From Sporosarcina sp. JAI121 (lineage in GTDB: Bacteria; Bacillota; Bacilli; Bacillales_A; Planococcaceae), in contig NZ_JACCCL010000002.1 in the NCBI RefSeq assembly GCF_013408665.1, forward strand, positions 350,016 to 414,015: a DNA stretch of 64,000 nt, in the 5' to 3' direction. Below the pieces are notes generated by a model that saw only the letters and a list, made by a program, of their open reading frames with translations, had not been told where the DNA came from and did not search any database. This document shows positions 1-8,248 of this stretch, one piece after another. How positions within the stretch are numbered: the stretch's first letter is position 1; each line of letters starts with the position of its first letter. The position numbers and the translations under genes are program-made.

Positions 1-41
1 ACGAAGTAATGTGTGACTCCAAAGAATTGATTTTCGGACAA

Positions 42-56
42 ACGCTTGTTAAGCGT
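42..56. promoter_or_regulatory. Inverted repeat upstream of osmoprotectant ABC operon (candidate operator)
   Basis: A perfect 6-3-6 inverted repeat (ACGCTT, GTT, AAGCGT) lies about 60 bp before the first gene of the transporter operon. Its position and symmetry suit a repressor or activator site, such as a GbsR/OpcR-type regulator known for related operons. The regulator is not in this window and the assignment is inference. Confidence 0.35.
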
Positions 57-118
57 CGATATTTTAAATGAAGTGCGGCAGGATAATGATGTCGCAGATT
101 TCGAAAGGATGGAACTTT

Positions 119-1087
119 ATGATCCGCTTTGACAATGTAACAAAACGCTTTGATGATGGTACAGAGGCGTTGAAATGTGTTTCCGTGACAATCCCCGCGC
201 ATAAGTTGACGGCAATTATCGGTCCATCCGGCTGCGGAAAGACGACGCTCATGCGGATGATCAATCGGCTGGAAATTCCGACAGAAGGCGCCGTTTATAT
301 AGACGAGCTACCGATTTCCGAACGTGATGGGGTTGAGCTACGGCGCTCAATCGGCTATGTCATTCAACGAATCGGCCTCATCCCCCATATGACGATCGAA
401 GATAATGTTGCGCTTGTTCCGGAATTGCTCGGGTGGGATAAAATGAAAATCGAAGCCCGTGTTGACGAACTGCTCGGTCTGGTGGATCTGGATCCGTCTG
501 TATTCAAGAAGCGCTATCCGTTTGAACTGTCAGGCGGGCAGCAACAACGGGTTGGAGTGAGCCGGGCTTTGGCCAGCAATCCGAAAATCATTTTAATGGA
601 TGAGCCATTTTCAGCTCTTGATCCAATCAGCCGTGAACAGCTACAAAAGGAATTAAAAAAGCTGCAGAGGAAAATCCGAAAGACGATAGTTTTTGTAACG
701 CATGATATGGACGAAGCACTAGCCATTGCCGATCAAATCATCATTATGCGGGAGGGGCAGATCGAGCAGATGTCTTCGCCTGCTGAACTGGTTGAAAATC
801 AGGCGACCGATTTTGTCCGTGAATTTATCGGACAGGAACGGATTGACAGGCAACGGAACTTCGGTCAGAGGTCTATCAAGGAGTTCACCAGATTCTATGA
901 TGACACATGGAGCGGTGAAACTAGGAAAGTCGCTTCCACGCTGACAGTCGATGACGCGATAGCTGTTTTAGATGCCTATCCTACTAGCCGTTTGGCAGTT
1001 ACTGAAGCTGAAGAGGTCATCGGTTACATCGGCCATCATTCACTCTTGCAGGCAGCGATGGAAAACGGGAAGTGGGTACAGTCATGA
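119..1087 (+). CDS. Osmoprotectant (glycine betaine/carnitine/choline) ABC transporter, ATP-binding protein, OpuCA-like
   Basis: This is the ATPase subunit that powers compatible-solute uptake. The 322-residue protein shows Walker A GPSGCGKT (residues 35-42), the signature LSGGQ (137-141), Walker B ILMDEP just after residue 157 and an H-loop in VTHDMDEA. The ATG at 119 was chosen because AAAGGATGG sits about 8 nt upstream; an in-frame start at 68 has no such site. The C-terminus after residue 265 resembles only one CBS motif. Typical OpuCA/OpuBA proteins are about 380 residues with two CBS motifs, so ionic-strength sensing may be reduced or altered. It overlaps the permease gene at ATGA, so the two are translationally coupled. 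The family is clear; which of OpuB, OpuC or a relative cannot be decided. Confidence 0.9.
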   Translation: MIRFDNVTKRFDDGTEALKCVSVTIPAHKLTAIIGPSGCGKTTLMRMINRLEIPTEGAVYIDELPISERDGVELRRSIGYVIQRIGLIPHMTIEDNVALVPELLGWDKMKIEARVDELLGLVDLDPSVFKKRYPFELSGGQQQRVGVSRALASNPKIILMDEPFSALDPISREQLQKELKKLQRKIRKTIVFVTHDMDEALAIADQIIIMREGQIEQMSSPAELVENQATDFVREFIGQERIDRQRNFGQRSIKEFTRFYDDTWSGETRKVASTLTVDDAIAVLDAYPTSRLAVTEAEEVIGYIGHHSLLQAAMENGKWVQS

Positions 1088-1722
1088 GGAACTTCATCGA
1101 CACAGTGAACAGCCGTTCAGACATGATTTTTGAAGCTTTTCTCCAGCACATTTTCCTGTCTTTCGTGGCACTAGCCATCGGGATTTTCATTGCATTGCCA
1201 GCCGGGATGCTGATTGCCCGTCACCGTCGTTTTGCAGAACCAATCATCGGCGTGGCCGCCATATTACAAACGATACCGAGCCTTGCATTATTTGGATTTC
1301 TCGTACCATTAATCGGAATCGGCTCTAAAACAGCTCTTATTGCACTAATCATTTATGCGCTGTTACCGATTGTGCGAAATACATATGCAGGTCTAACAGG
1401 CGTCGATGAAGCGGTTGTAGACGCAGGGCGGGGAATGGGTATGACCCCGAATCAAATCTTGAAGAAAATTGAATTTCCGATTGCACTGCCCGTCATCATG
1501 GCAGGCATCCGGACGGCGACTGTACTGACGGTCGGTATTGCCACGCTTGCAACGTTCGTTGGAGCAGGCGGGCTTGGAGATGTCATCTACCGAGGATTGC
1601 AATCTTATAATAATGCGCTTGTCCTTGCAGGGGCGCTGCCTGTAGCATTACTCGCCATCGCTTTTGACTTTATCCTGAAATGGGTAGAGAAGAAAGTGAC
1701 ACCAAAAGGAGTTCGACAATGA
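1084..1722 (+). CDS. Osmoprotectant ABC transporter permease, OpuCB-like
   Basis: Integral membrane permease of the same transporter, 212 residues, with five or six hydrophobic segments. The binding-protein-dependent permease (EAA) loop that contacts the ATPase is visible around DAGRGMGMTPNQIL. The ATG at 1084 overlaps the ATPase stop codon; a GTG at 1072 is an alternative. Its stop overlaps the start of the next gene. OpuB and OpuC systems of Bacillus carry two permeases (CB and CD), but only this one is present here, so it may act as a homodimer or pair with a permease encoded elsewhere. Confidence 0.88.
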   Translation: MRNFIDTVNSRSDMIFEAFLQHIFLSFVALAIGIFIALPAGMLIARHRRFAEPIIGVAAILQTIPSLALFGFLVPLIGIGSKTALIALIIYALLPIVRNTYAGLTGVDEAVVDAGRGMGMTPNQILKKIEFPIALPVIMAGIRTATVLTVGIATLATFVGAGGLGDVIYRGLQSYNNALVLAGALPVALLAIAFDFILKWVEKKVTPKGVRQ

Positions 1723-2627
1723 TAGGGGGAAGAAAGTTGAAAAAAGGTATTGGAATTATTCTGCTGTCCTTAACGTTGCTGCTAGGAGCATGCGGCGGTA
1801 AAGAAGAAATTGTCATTAGCGGGAAACCATGGACGGAGCAATTCATCCTGCCCCATATTTTAGGTCAATACATTGAAGCGGAAACAGATTATAAAGTGAA
1901 ATACAAAGATGGTCTCGGTGAAATTGCAATTATGACGCCTGCAATTGAAAAAGGCGATATCGATCTTTATGTGGAATATACGGGATCTGGCCTAAAAGAT
2001 GTTTTGAAAGAAGAATCGAAGGCGGGAGAGAGTTCTGAAAGTGTTTTGAAACGAGTTAGGAAAGGCTATGAAGATAAATTCAAAGTGACATGGCTTGAGC
2101 CGCTCGGTTTCGAAAACACCTATACACTTGCCTTCACCAAGGATAAGGAATACAAAGCGACAACCTATTCGGAGCTTGCAGCAATTTCAGAAGATGAAGA
2201 GATGGTATTCGGTGCACCGCATGCTTTCTATGAACGACAGGGTGATGGCTACGAGGATATGGTGAAAAGCTATCCATTCACATTCAAAGAAACAAAAAGC
2301 TTGGATCCGAATGTTATGTATGAAGCGGTGAAAAATGGAGATGTTGATGTTATACCGGCGTTTACAACTGACAGCCGCATCCAAATGTTTGATCTTTCGA
2401 CAACGGAAGATGATTTAGGGTTCTTCCCGAAGTACGATGCAGTGCCAGTCATCCGTCAGGAAACATTGAAGAAATTTCCGAAGCTTGAAAAGGTACTAGG
2501 CAGCCTGGCAGGGAAGATTACAGAGGAAGATATGTTGAAAATGAACGCTCGCGTTGACTTGGATAAAGAGAAACCGGAAGACGTTGCAAAGGAATTCCTT
2601 CTAGAGAAAAAGTTGATTGAGAAATGA
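1719..2627 (+). CDS. Osmoprotectant ABC transporter substrate-binding lipoprotein, OpuCC-like
   Basis: Extracellular solute-binding subunit, about 302 residues, anchored by lipidation. The N-terminus has basic residues, a hydrophobic stretch and the lipobox LLGAC. The mature part fits the OpuAC/ProX-like quaternary-amine binding family; the early segment GKPWTEQFILPHILGQYIE and the later VEYTGSGL are characteristic. The ATG at 1719 overlaps the permease stop and has AAAAGGA about 8 nt upstream. A TTG at 1737 behind AGGGGGA would also give a good signal peptide. A strong terminator follows directly, so the operon ends here without an opuCD-type gene. Confidence 0.88.
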   Translation: MIGGRKLKKGIGIILLSLTLLLGACGGKEEIVISGKPWTEQFILPHILGQYIEAETDYKVKYKDGLGEIAIMTPAIEKGDIDLYVEYTGSGLKDVLKEESKAGESSESVLKRVRKGYEDKFKVTWLEPLGFENTYTLAFTKDKEYKATTYSELAAISEDEEMVFGAPHAFYERQGDGYEDMVKSYPFTFKETKSLDPNVMYEAVKNGDVDVIPAFTTDSRIQMFDLSTTEDDLGFFPKYDAVPVIRQETLKKFPKLEKVLGSLAGKITEEDMLKMNARVDLDKEKPEDVAKEFLLEKKLIEK

Positions 2628-2634
2628 AAAGAAG

Positions 2635-2663
2635 CCGTTCCTGCTCATCCAGGAACGGTTTAA
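2635..2663 (+). terminator. Rho-independent terminator of the osmoprotectant operon
   Basis: Perfect 9-bp stem CCGTTCCTG/CAGGAACGG with a 6-nt loop, followed by TTTAAATT. It lies 8 bp after the lipoprotein stop. Confidence 0.85.
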
Positions 2664-2819
2664 ATTATTGCTGAAAAATTATTAAATACCGTACTGTGAA
2701 TAATCTCCAACGTAGGGAATACACCTCCGGAATTCAGGTGTCCTGCGCTTTTGTTCAATACTCGGTATTGGTTCACGTGAATATAGGGAATAGTAAGTAG
2801 AAAGCGGAGGTTGATTGCC

Positions 2820-3413
2820 ATGTATACACCCATAGACAAATCATTTTTTGAAGCGCCTGGCCTCGAACTGGCAAAAAATCTGCTGGGTCAATATATTGTT
2901 CATGAACAGGCGAGTGGTACGATTGTCGTCCGTATTGTCGAAACGGAAGCGTATCAAGGACCCGAAGACAGGGCGGCACATAGTTTTGACAATCGTCGGA
3001 CGAAACGGACGGAAATCATGTTCGGAGCCCCGGGCCTTGTTTATACCTATCAAATGCATACGCATACCTTGATGAATGTTGTGGGGGGACCCATCGGCAC
3101 ACCCCACGCCATTCTTATCAGAGCTGCAGAACCGGTAGAAGGATTGGATTTGATGCGGGAAAATCGTGGAGATCACTTGAAAATGAAGGATTGGACGAAT
3201 GGTCCTGGTAAATTATCGAAAGCAATCGGAGTGACTATGAAATATTATGGTCATCATTGGACTGAAAAACCTTTATATATTGCTGAAGGCGTCGCACCGG
3301 AAGAAATTATGGCGGGTCCCCGTGTCGGCATCGGGAATTCAGGCGAGGCGGTCCATTATCCATGGCGCTTTTTTGAGAAAGATAATCAATATGTCTCGAA
3401 ATATCGACCCTAA
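2820..3413 (+). CDS. DNA-3-methyladenine glycosylase (AAG/MPG family)
   Basis: Base-excision repair enzyme that removes alkylated purines such as 3-methyladenine. The 197-residue protein matches the AAG/MPG fold family: the conserved VETEAY segment supplies the catalytic glutamate. Other family blocks are RTEIMFG, the nucleotide-flipping region ending LMNVV, ILIRAAEP and NGPGKLSKA. The ATG at 2820 is 9 nt after AAAGCGGAGG; the TTG at 2811 would be too close to that site. It stands alone between a terminator and a separately promoted gene. The 190 bp before it contain no other gene. Confidence 0.92.
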   Translation: MYTPIDKSFFEAPGLELAKNLLGQYIVHEQASGTIVVRIVETEAYQGPEDRAAHSFDNRRTKRTEIMFGAPGLVYTYQMHTHTLMNVVGGPIGTPHAILIRAAEPVEGLDLMRENRGDHLKMKDWTNGPGKLSKAIGVTMKYYGHHWTEKPLYIAEGVAPEEIMAGPRVGIGNSGEAVHYPWRFFEKDNQYVSKYRP

Positions 3414-3439
3414 GTTTAGTAATTATCAGGGCAGGGAAT
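3414..3439 (+). promoter_or_regulatory. Candidate sigma-B promoter for the PfpI-family gene
   Basis: GTTTAG, a 14-nt spacer and GGGAAT match the sigma-B pattern (GTTTaa, 12-15 nt, GGGwAw). It lies 38 bp before the start of a general-stress-type gene whose Bacillus homologues (YfkM/YraA) are sigma-B targets. The match is visible; activity is inferred. Confidence 0.55.
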
Positions 3440-3476
3440 AGAAAGAGAGTATTATCAAAAAGGGAGTGTATTTTAA

Positions 3477-3992
3477 TTGGCTAAAATAGCGACTTTAATC
3501 ACAGATCTATTTGAAGACTCGGAGTACACGGAGCCGGCGAAAGCCTTTAAAGAGGCCGGTCATGAAGTAGTGGCCATTGAAAAAGAAACCGGTAAAACGG
3601 TGAAGGGAAAGCAAGGAAATGCAAAAGTGACGACGGACCATGGGATAGATGATGTGAAACCGGAAGAATTTGACGCATTGTTCATCCCAGGTGGATTCTC
3701 GCCCGACCAGCTACGTGCGGACGAGCGTTTTGTGCAATTTACGAAAGCATTCATGGATGATAAAAAACCTGTATTCGCAATTTGTCATGGCCCTCAGCTA
3801 TTAATTTCAGCGAAAGCGCTTGAGGGAAGAGACGCAACGGGCTATCAATCGATAAAAATCGACATGGAAAATGCAGGGGTGAAATATGCGGATAAAGAAG
3901 TTGTCGTGTGCCAAAATCAGCTCGTTACAAGTCGTTCGCCCGAAGATATACCAGCGTTTACCCGTGAATCACTTAAACTGCTCAAAGGGTAA
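3477..3992 (+). CDS. PfpI/DJ-1 family general stress protein (YfkM/YraA-like)
   Basis: Cytosolic DJ-1/PfpI-superfamily protein of 171 residues. The nucleophile elbow AICHGPQ places the reactive cysteine at residue 103 with histidine 104. An acidic residue follows the early LFEDSEY segment, as usual for the family. Relatives are described as intracellular proteases or as deglycases protecting against carbonyl damage; which activity applies cannot be read from sequence. The start is TTG at 3477, 8 nt after AAGGGAGTG. A sigma-B-like promoter precedes it, which fits a general stress role. Confidence 0.85.
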   Translation: MAKIATLITDLFEDSEYTEPAKAFKEAGHEVVAIEKETGKTVKGKQGNAKVTTDHGIDDVKPEEFDALFIPGGFSPDQLRADERFVQFTKAFMDDKKPVFAICHGPQLLISAKALEGRDATGYQSIKIDMENAGVKYADKEVVVCQNQLVTSRSPEDIPAFTRESLKLLKG

Positions 3993-4024
3993 AAGATTCT
4001 CCATAAATAGTATATGTATTGAGA

Positions 4025-4048
4025 AAGGTCAGGTAACTGGCCTTTTTT
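4025..4048 (+). terminator. Terminator after the PfpI-family gene
   Basis: Eight-bp stem AAGGTCAG/CTGGCCTT (one G-U pair), 4-nt loop GTAA, then a run of T. Confidence 0.8.
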
Positions 4049-4117
4049 GTTGTTGAAAAGCTTTCAAAAGCGTGATAAGTTAGAAGAGTACCAAAACACG
4101 CGGAGTTGTGAAGAATG

Positions 4118-4140
4118 AATTCTAACTATTTTGTAGAATT
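4118..4140. promoter_or_regulatory. Inverted repeat before the YkvI-like gene
   Basis: AATTCTA and TAGAATT are separated by 9 nt and lie about 40 bp before the start codon. The symmetry suggests an operator, but no cognate regulator is adjacent. Confidence 0.25.
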
Positions 4141-4177
4141 GGTAATTTCGGGTGTGGTGAAATAATGGGGGGACATC

Positions 4178-5233
4178 ATGAAGAACATACTTAAAATGGG
4201 AAGCGCTTTCATCGGTATTATCGTTGGGGCAGGATTCGCTTCCGGACAGGAAATTCTACAATATTTTACAAGTTTCGGCCTTCTTGGAGTTATGGGGGCA
4301 ATTATTTCGACAGCATTATTCGCATATCTTGGAATGGTTCTCACTCGACTTGGAAGTCGCATGCGGACGACTTCGCATAAAGAGGTAATTTACAAAATAA
4401 GTGGTCGTTTTTTAGGGGTTATTGTTGATTATATAATTATTTTCACTTTGTTCGGCGTTGGGGTCGTCATGATTGCGGGGGCGGGGTCAAACTTGAACCA
4501 ACAGTTCGGATTACCGTCGTTTGTAGGCAGTCTTCTGATGGTTGTTCTCGTCATGTTGACGGTTGTTCTAAATGTCAATAAGGTGGTTGGGATAATTGGA
4601 AGCATCACGCCATTCCTAATTATTGCGGTTGTTCTAGTATCGGTTTACAGTTTGATGACAATGGAAGGTTCATTCGCTGATCTCAATTCAACTGCACTGC
4701 AAGTGAAAACGACATTGCCGAACTGGTTCATATCCTCCATCAACTATGTCTCTTTTAACATCGCGGTTGGTGCTTCAATGGCCTTAGTTATGGGTGGGGC
4801 GGAGAAGAATGAGAAAACAGCTGCATGGGGCGGACTTGTCGGTGGACTCGGTCTTGGGATTCTAATTTTGCTTAGCCATTTGGCGATATTTGCTAAAATA
4901 GAAACAGTTGGGGATGCTCAAATGCCGATGCTGGCAATCATCGACGATATTTCTCCTATCCTTGGTATTTTCATGGCGTTTGTCCTATATGGTATGATCT
5001 TCAATACTGCTGTTAGTATGTTCTATTCTTTCGGAGCGCGTTTCGTACAAATTGATACGAAGAAATTCAATGTTTTCGTTTTTGTTACACTCATTATCGG
5101 ATTCTGCTTAAGCTTTGTCGGCTTTACTAAGCTTGTAGCTTATTTTTATCCACTTATCGGATATCTCGGCCTGTTCCTTGTTGCAGCGCTTATATTTGCA
5201 TCGTTCAAGCTTCCGACCAAAGTCGGAAAATAA
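4178..5233 (+). CDS. YkvI family membrane transporter-like protein
   Basis: Polytopic membrane protein of 351 residues with about ten hydrophobic segments. It starts with a GAGFASGQE motif in the first helix, as in the YkvI group of the LeuT-fold/APC-type transporters, where an unwound glycine-rich first helix binds substrate. The substrate is unknown; amino-acid or similar solute uptake is an inference from fold. The ATG at 4178 is preceded by GGGGGG about 6 nt upstream. It is a single-gene unit bounded by terminators. Confidence 0.8.
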   Translation: MKNILKMGSAFIGIIVGAGFASGQEILQYFTSFGLLGVMGAIISTALFAYLGMVLTRLGSRMRTTSHKEVIYKISGRFLGVIVDYIIIFTLFGVGVVMIAGAGSNLNQQFGLPSFVGSLLMVVLVMLTVVLNVNKVVGIIGSITPFLIIAVVLVSVYSLMTMEGSFADLNSTALQVKTTLPNWFISSINYVSFNIAVGASMALVMGGAEKNEKTAAWGGLVGGLGLGILILLSHLAIFAKIETVGDAQMPMLAIIDDISPILGIFMAFVLYGMIFNTAVSMFYSFGARFVQIDTKKFNVFVFVTLIIGFCLSFVGFTKLVAYFYPLIGYLGLFLVAALIFASFKLPTKVGK

Positions 5234-5253
5234 GGTTATTTTCTGCAATGAAA

Positions 5254-5300
5254 CAGGGACCCCCACGAAGTATTTCTTCGTAGATGGACCCTGTTTTTTT
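5254..5300. terminator. Terminator between the YkvI-like gene and hmp
   Basis: Long hairpin with outer stem CAGGGwCC and inner stem TACGAAG paired with CTTCGT, followed on the + strand by eight T. It terminates the + strand gene. On the minus strand the T tract is weaker, so hmp termination there is less certain. Confidence 0.8.
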
Positions 5301-5328
5301 GTTCGTATTTTTTTATTAGTCATTCTGT

Positions 5329-6516
5329 TTATACAGTTACAAGTTCCATTTCTTCTGCGGGACCGAAGAATTCGAAGTTGATTTTCTCTTTTGAAATGCC
5401 TAGTGCATATAAATCTTTAATGACGGACTGCATGAATATTGTCGGTCCGCAGACGTAGATGTCGCTGCCTTCTATGACGTGGGCTGCAAGGAACTCACGG
5501 TTGATGAAACCATCGCCTTCATCGGAATATAGAACAGCATATGTTGAGGCAGGCATCGATTCATTCAATTCGCGTAATTTTGCATCGAACGCTTGGTGTT
5601 TCCGAGTACGTGCCGAGTGTAAGAATGCAGCCGGGCGTTCCGGTTTGTTTTTAGCGATCGAATCAAACATGCTCATCATTGGGGTGATACCGACACCTCC
5701 ACTGATTAGTGTAACAGGATTGGTGCTTTCGGTATCGAGGTGGAATACACCTGCGGGAACACTAACTTCAACTATATCGCCTACATGCATTTCCCGGTGA
5801 AGGTTAACCGACATTTTGCCGTTTGGAGTGGTTTCATCCTCACGTTTGACTGAAATTCGGAAAAATTCCTCAGTCGGTGCTTGTGATAAACTGTATTGAC
5901 GATTCAATACATACTCTTCACCAGGGATTGTAACGCGTAACGTAATGTATTGTCCCGGTTTGTACGAAGGCAGTTTTTGACCATCGACAGGTTTTAAATA
6001 AAATGATGTAATAACATCGCTTTCGACAACTTTATCCGCAATTTTGAAGTCCTTGAAAGTTTTCCATCCGCCGTCCATTTCCTCGGCTTGTGTGTACATC
6101 TCTTTTTCGATGCCAATAAAGACACTGGCGATGACTTCGTAAGCTTCTCCCCATGCGCCGATAATTTCAGGAGTTGCGGCACTTCCTAATACTTCTTTAA
6201 TGGCACCTAATAGGTGATAGCCGACAATCGGATATTGTTCAGGCGTAATGTTAAGTGATTTATGTTTGTGGGCAACTTGAACGACAGCCGGTAAAACCGC
6301 TCCGAGGTTATCGATGTTTGCGGCTGCCGCGTAAACCAATCCTGCAAGTGCATTTTGTTGGCGCCCTTGTGATTGATTGGCGTGGTTGAAGATATTTAAA
6401 AGTTCCGGATGCGCCTCGAACATGTTTTTATAAAATACTGTTGTAATTGTCTTGCCGTGTTGCTCCAATACAGGTACTGTCGATTTGATAATGTCAATGG
6501 TCCCTTGTGATAGCAT
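5329..6516 (-). CDS. hmp: Flavohemoprotein, nitric oxide dioxygenase
   Basis: Detoxifies nitric oxide to nitrate using O2, NAD(P)H, FAD and heme in the cytosol. The 395-residue protein has an N-terminal globin domain with the expected Tyr29, Gln53 and proximal His85. An FAD-binding domain with RQYSLS follows. The C-terminal NAD-binding domain has GGVGITPM and CGPTIFM. Full length for the family. The start has AAAGGT about 10 nt upstream. The gene is divergent from nsrR with an AT-rich palindrome between them, so NsrR repression relieved by NO is strongly suggested. Confidence 0.96.
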   Translation of the reverse strand: MLSQGTIDIIKSTVPVLEQHGKTITTVFYKNMFEAHPELLNIFNHANQSQGRQQNALAGLVYAAAANIDNLGAVLPAVVQVAHKHKSLNITPEQYPIVGYHLLGAIKEVLGSAATPEIIGAWGEAYEVIASVFIGIEKEMYTQAEEMDGGWKTFKDFKIADKVVESDVITSFYLKPVDGQKLPSYKPGQYITLRVTIPGEEYVLNRQYSLSQAPTEEFFRISVKREDETTPNGKMSVNLHREMHVGDIVEVSVPAGVFHLDTESTNPVTLISGGVGITPMMSMFDSIAKNKPERPAAFLHSARTRKHQAFDAKLRELNESMPASTYAVLYSDEGDGFINREFLAAHVIEGSDIYVCGPTIFMQSVIKDLYALGISKEKINFEFFGPAEEMELVTV

Positions 6517-6570
6517 GTGGTAGCACGACCTTTCGTATTTGTTACCTTAACTTTAAACCATAAAGAAGTT

Positions 6571-6595
6571 TAAATATATATTTAAAATATATCTT
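6571..6595. promoter_or_regulatory. Putative NsrR operator between hmp and nsrR
   Basis: An AT-rich near-palindrome centred on ATATTTAAAATAT fits the NsrR operator pattern known from Bacillus (two ATrTATy-like half sites). It lies in the divergent hmp/nsrR promoter region, about 55 bp from the hmp start and 85 bp from nsrR. Confidence 0.65.
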
Positions 6596-6678
6596 TAAGG
6601 AGTGTTAGAAATTTAGCCACATTTCTTTCACGCAATTGCCACAAAGGTTATGATAGTATTTGAAAGAGCGGTGAAGTT

Positions 6679-7122
6679 ATGCGTCTGACGATGTATACAG
6701 ATTTTTCTTTACGTGTTTTAATTTACCTTGGTGCGAAAGAACCTGAAGAAATTTCGACTGTACAGGAGATTTCAGATACGTACAGCATATCGAAAAATCA
6801 TTTGACGAAAGTTGTACACGAACTTGGCAAGATGGAATTGATTGAAACAATTCGGGGACGAGGGGGTGGCATCCGGATGAAGGTGAAACCTGAAAACATC
6901 AACGTCGGTGAACTTATTCGAAAGACGGAGGATGACTTTCATCTCGTTGAATGTTTTAAATCAGAATCGGTCAGCTGTATACTTTCACCGGTTTGCCGGC
7001 TGAAAGGTGCATTACACGAGGCGTTGAATGCTTACTTAGCGGTTTTAGATAAATATACGGTTGCCGATTTCATTAGTAATAAAGATGAACTTGCAGCGAT
7101 TTTGTTTAACCGTCCATTATGA
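6679..7122 (+). CDS. nsrR: Nitric oxide-sensing transcriptional repressor NsrR (Rrf2 family)
   Basis: Rrf2-family repressor of 147 residues with a winged helix in the first 65 residues (recognition region [13 protein letters not shown]). Three cysteines at 92, 100 and 106 coincide with the [4Fe-4S] cluster ligands known in Bacillus NsrR. NO destroys the cluster and releases DNA. Its divergent partner hmp is the classical target. The start ATG at 6679 has a GAGCGGTGAAG ribosome site. Confidence 0.93.
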   Translation: MRLTMYTDFSLRVLIYLGAKEPEEISTVQEISDTYSISKNHLTKVVHELGKMELIETIRGRGGGIRMKVKPENINVGELIRKTEDDFHLVECFKSESVSCILSPVCRLKGALHEALNAYLAVLDKYTVADFISNKDELAAILFNRPL

Positions 7123-7162
7123 TAAAATGAAAAAGAATATAAAAAGCAGGGGGTTATTTTAC

Positions 7163-8089
7163 ATGGAAAAGGTTTTTGTATTTGGACATAAAAACCCTGA
7201 TACCGATTCAATCTCTTCGGCGATCAGTTATGCGTATCTGAAGCAACAATTAGGGTTGAACGCGGAAGCGGTAAGACTTGGCGATATAACGAGCGAGACG
7301 GCATATGCACTTGATTATTTCGGTTTTGAAGCGCCGCGTCTTATCGAGAAGGCTGCCCCGGAAGTGGCGCAAGTCATTCTTGTCGACCATAATGAAAAAC
7401 AGCAAAGTGTGGATGATATCGATGACGTGCAAGTAATCGAAGTTGTGGATCACCACCGGATCGCCAACTTTGAAACGAATGACCCTCTGTATTATCGTGC
7501 AGAACCGGTAGGGTGTACGGCAACGATTTTGATTAAACTCTATAAAGAAAACGGTATTGAAATACCTAAAAACATTGCGGGACTTATGCTGTCTGCACTT
7601 ATTTCAGATTCCCTGCTATTCAAGTCGCCGACATATACGGATCAAGATCGTATTGCAGTCGAGGAAATGATTGCTATCGCAGGTGTGGACGCGCAAGAGT
7701 ATGGACTGGCCATGTTGAAGGCAGGTGCAGATTTGAGCGATAAAACGCTCGAAGATCTTGTGAAACTTGACGCAAAAGAATTTACGATCAATGACGTAAA
7801 GATTGAAATTGCACAAGTAAATGCAATCGACATAAATGATGTCATGAACCGGCAGTCGGATTTGGAAGACCTTCTATACCGTGTTATCGCTGAAAAAGGT
7901 CTTGATCTGTTCTTGTTCGTTGTTACGGATATACTGAACAATGACTCGATGGTCCTAGCGCTCGGTAAAGAAGCGGAACGCGCCAGTGCTGCATTCAACG
8001 TTGTCCTCCTAAACAATACGGCAACATTGAAAGGCGTCGTATCCCGGAAAAAGCAAATCGTTCCGGTATTGACCGAAGCATTGAAATGA
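7163..8089 (+). CDS. ppaC: Manganese-dependent inorganic pyrophosphatase (family II)
   Basis: Hydrolyses pyrophosphate to drive biosynthetic reactions. The 308-residue DHH/DHHA2 protein shows the metal ligands His9, Asp13 and Asp15 (GHKNPDTDS), Asp75 (LVDHNE) and the DHH at 96-98. The C-terminal SRKKQIVP supplies the substrate-binding Arg-Lys-Lys. The true start is ATG 7163, 9 nt after GCAGGGGG; the open frame extends upstream to 7061 inside nsrR, but that part has no homology. It follows nsrR by 40 bp and ends at a strong terminator. Confidence 0.96.
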   Translation: MEKVFVFGHKNPDTDSISSAISYAYLKQQLGLNAEAVRLGDITSETAYALDYFGFEAPRLIEKAAPEVAQVILVDHNEKQQSVDDIDDVQVIEVVDHHRIANFETNDPLYYRAEPVGCTATILIKLYKENGIEIPKNIAGLMLSALISDSLLFKSPTYTDQDRIAVEEMIAIAGVDAQEYGLAMLKAGADLSDKTLEDLVKLDAKEFTINDVKIEIAQVNAIDINDVMNRQSDLEDLLYRVIAEKGLDLFLFVVTDILNNDSMVLALGKEAERASAAFNVVLLNNTATLKGVVSRKKQIVPVLTEALK

Positions 8090-8096
8090 TATAAAT

Positions 8097-8137
8097 AAAA
8101 GGTTGCAGTCCATGACAAATGGATTGCAACCTTTTTT
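8097..8137. terminator. Terminator after ppaC
   Basis: Long stem AAAAGGTTGCAGTCCAT paired with ATGGATTGCAACCTTTT (one mismatch or wobble), loop GACAA, then a T run. Confidence 0.88.
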
Positions 8138-8248
8138 GTTTTAATGGCGGGTGGGATTGAGTAGTGTTTTGGGTTTGCTATCCCAGTTTTCGAGATTGTC
8201 CTTGCAGTTCATGCTGGAGCAATGCCTAACCAAAATGCATCGAATCGC

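Noticed and set aside
2690..2790. GGGAAT boxes before the DNA glycosylase gene as sigma-B promoters
   Set aside because: The matching -35 elements (GTGAAT, GTATTG) are poor compared with the promoters at 3414 and 57634.
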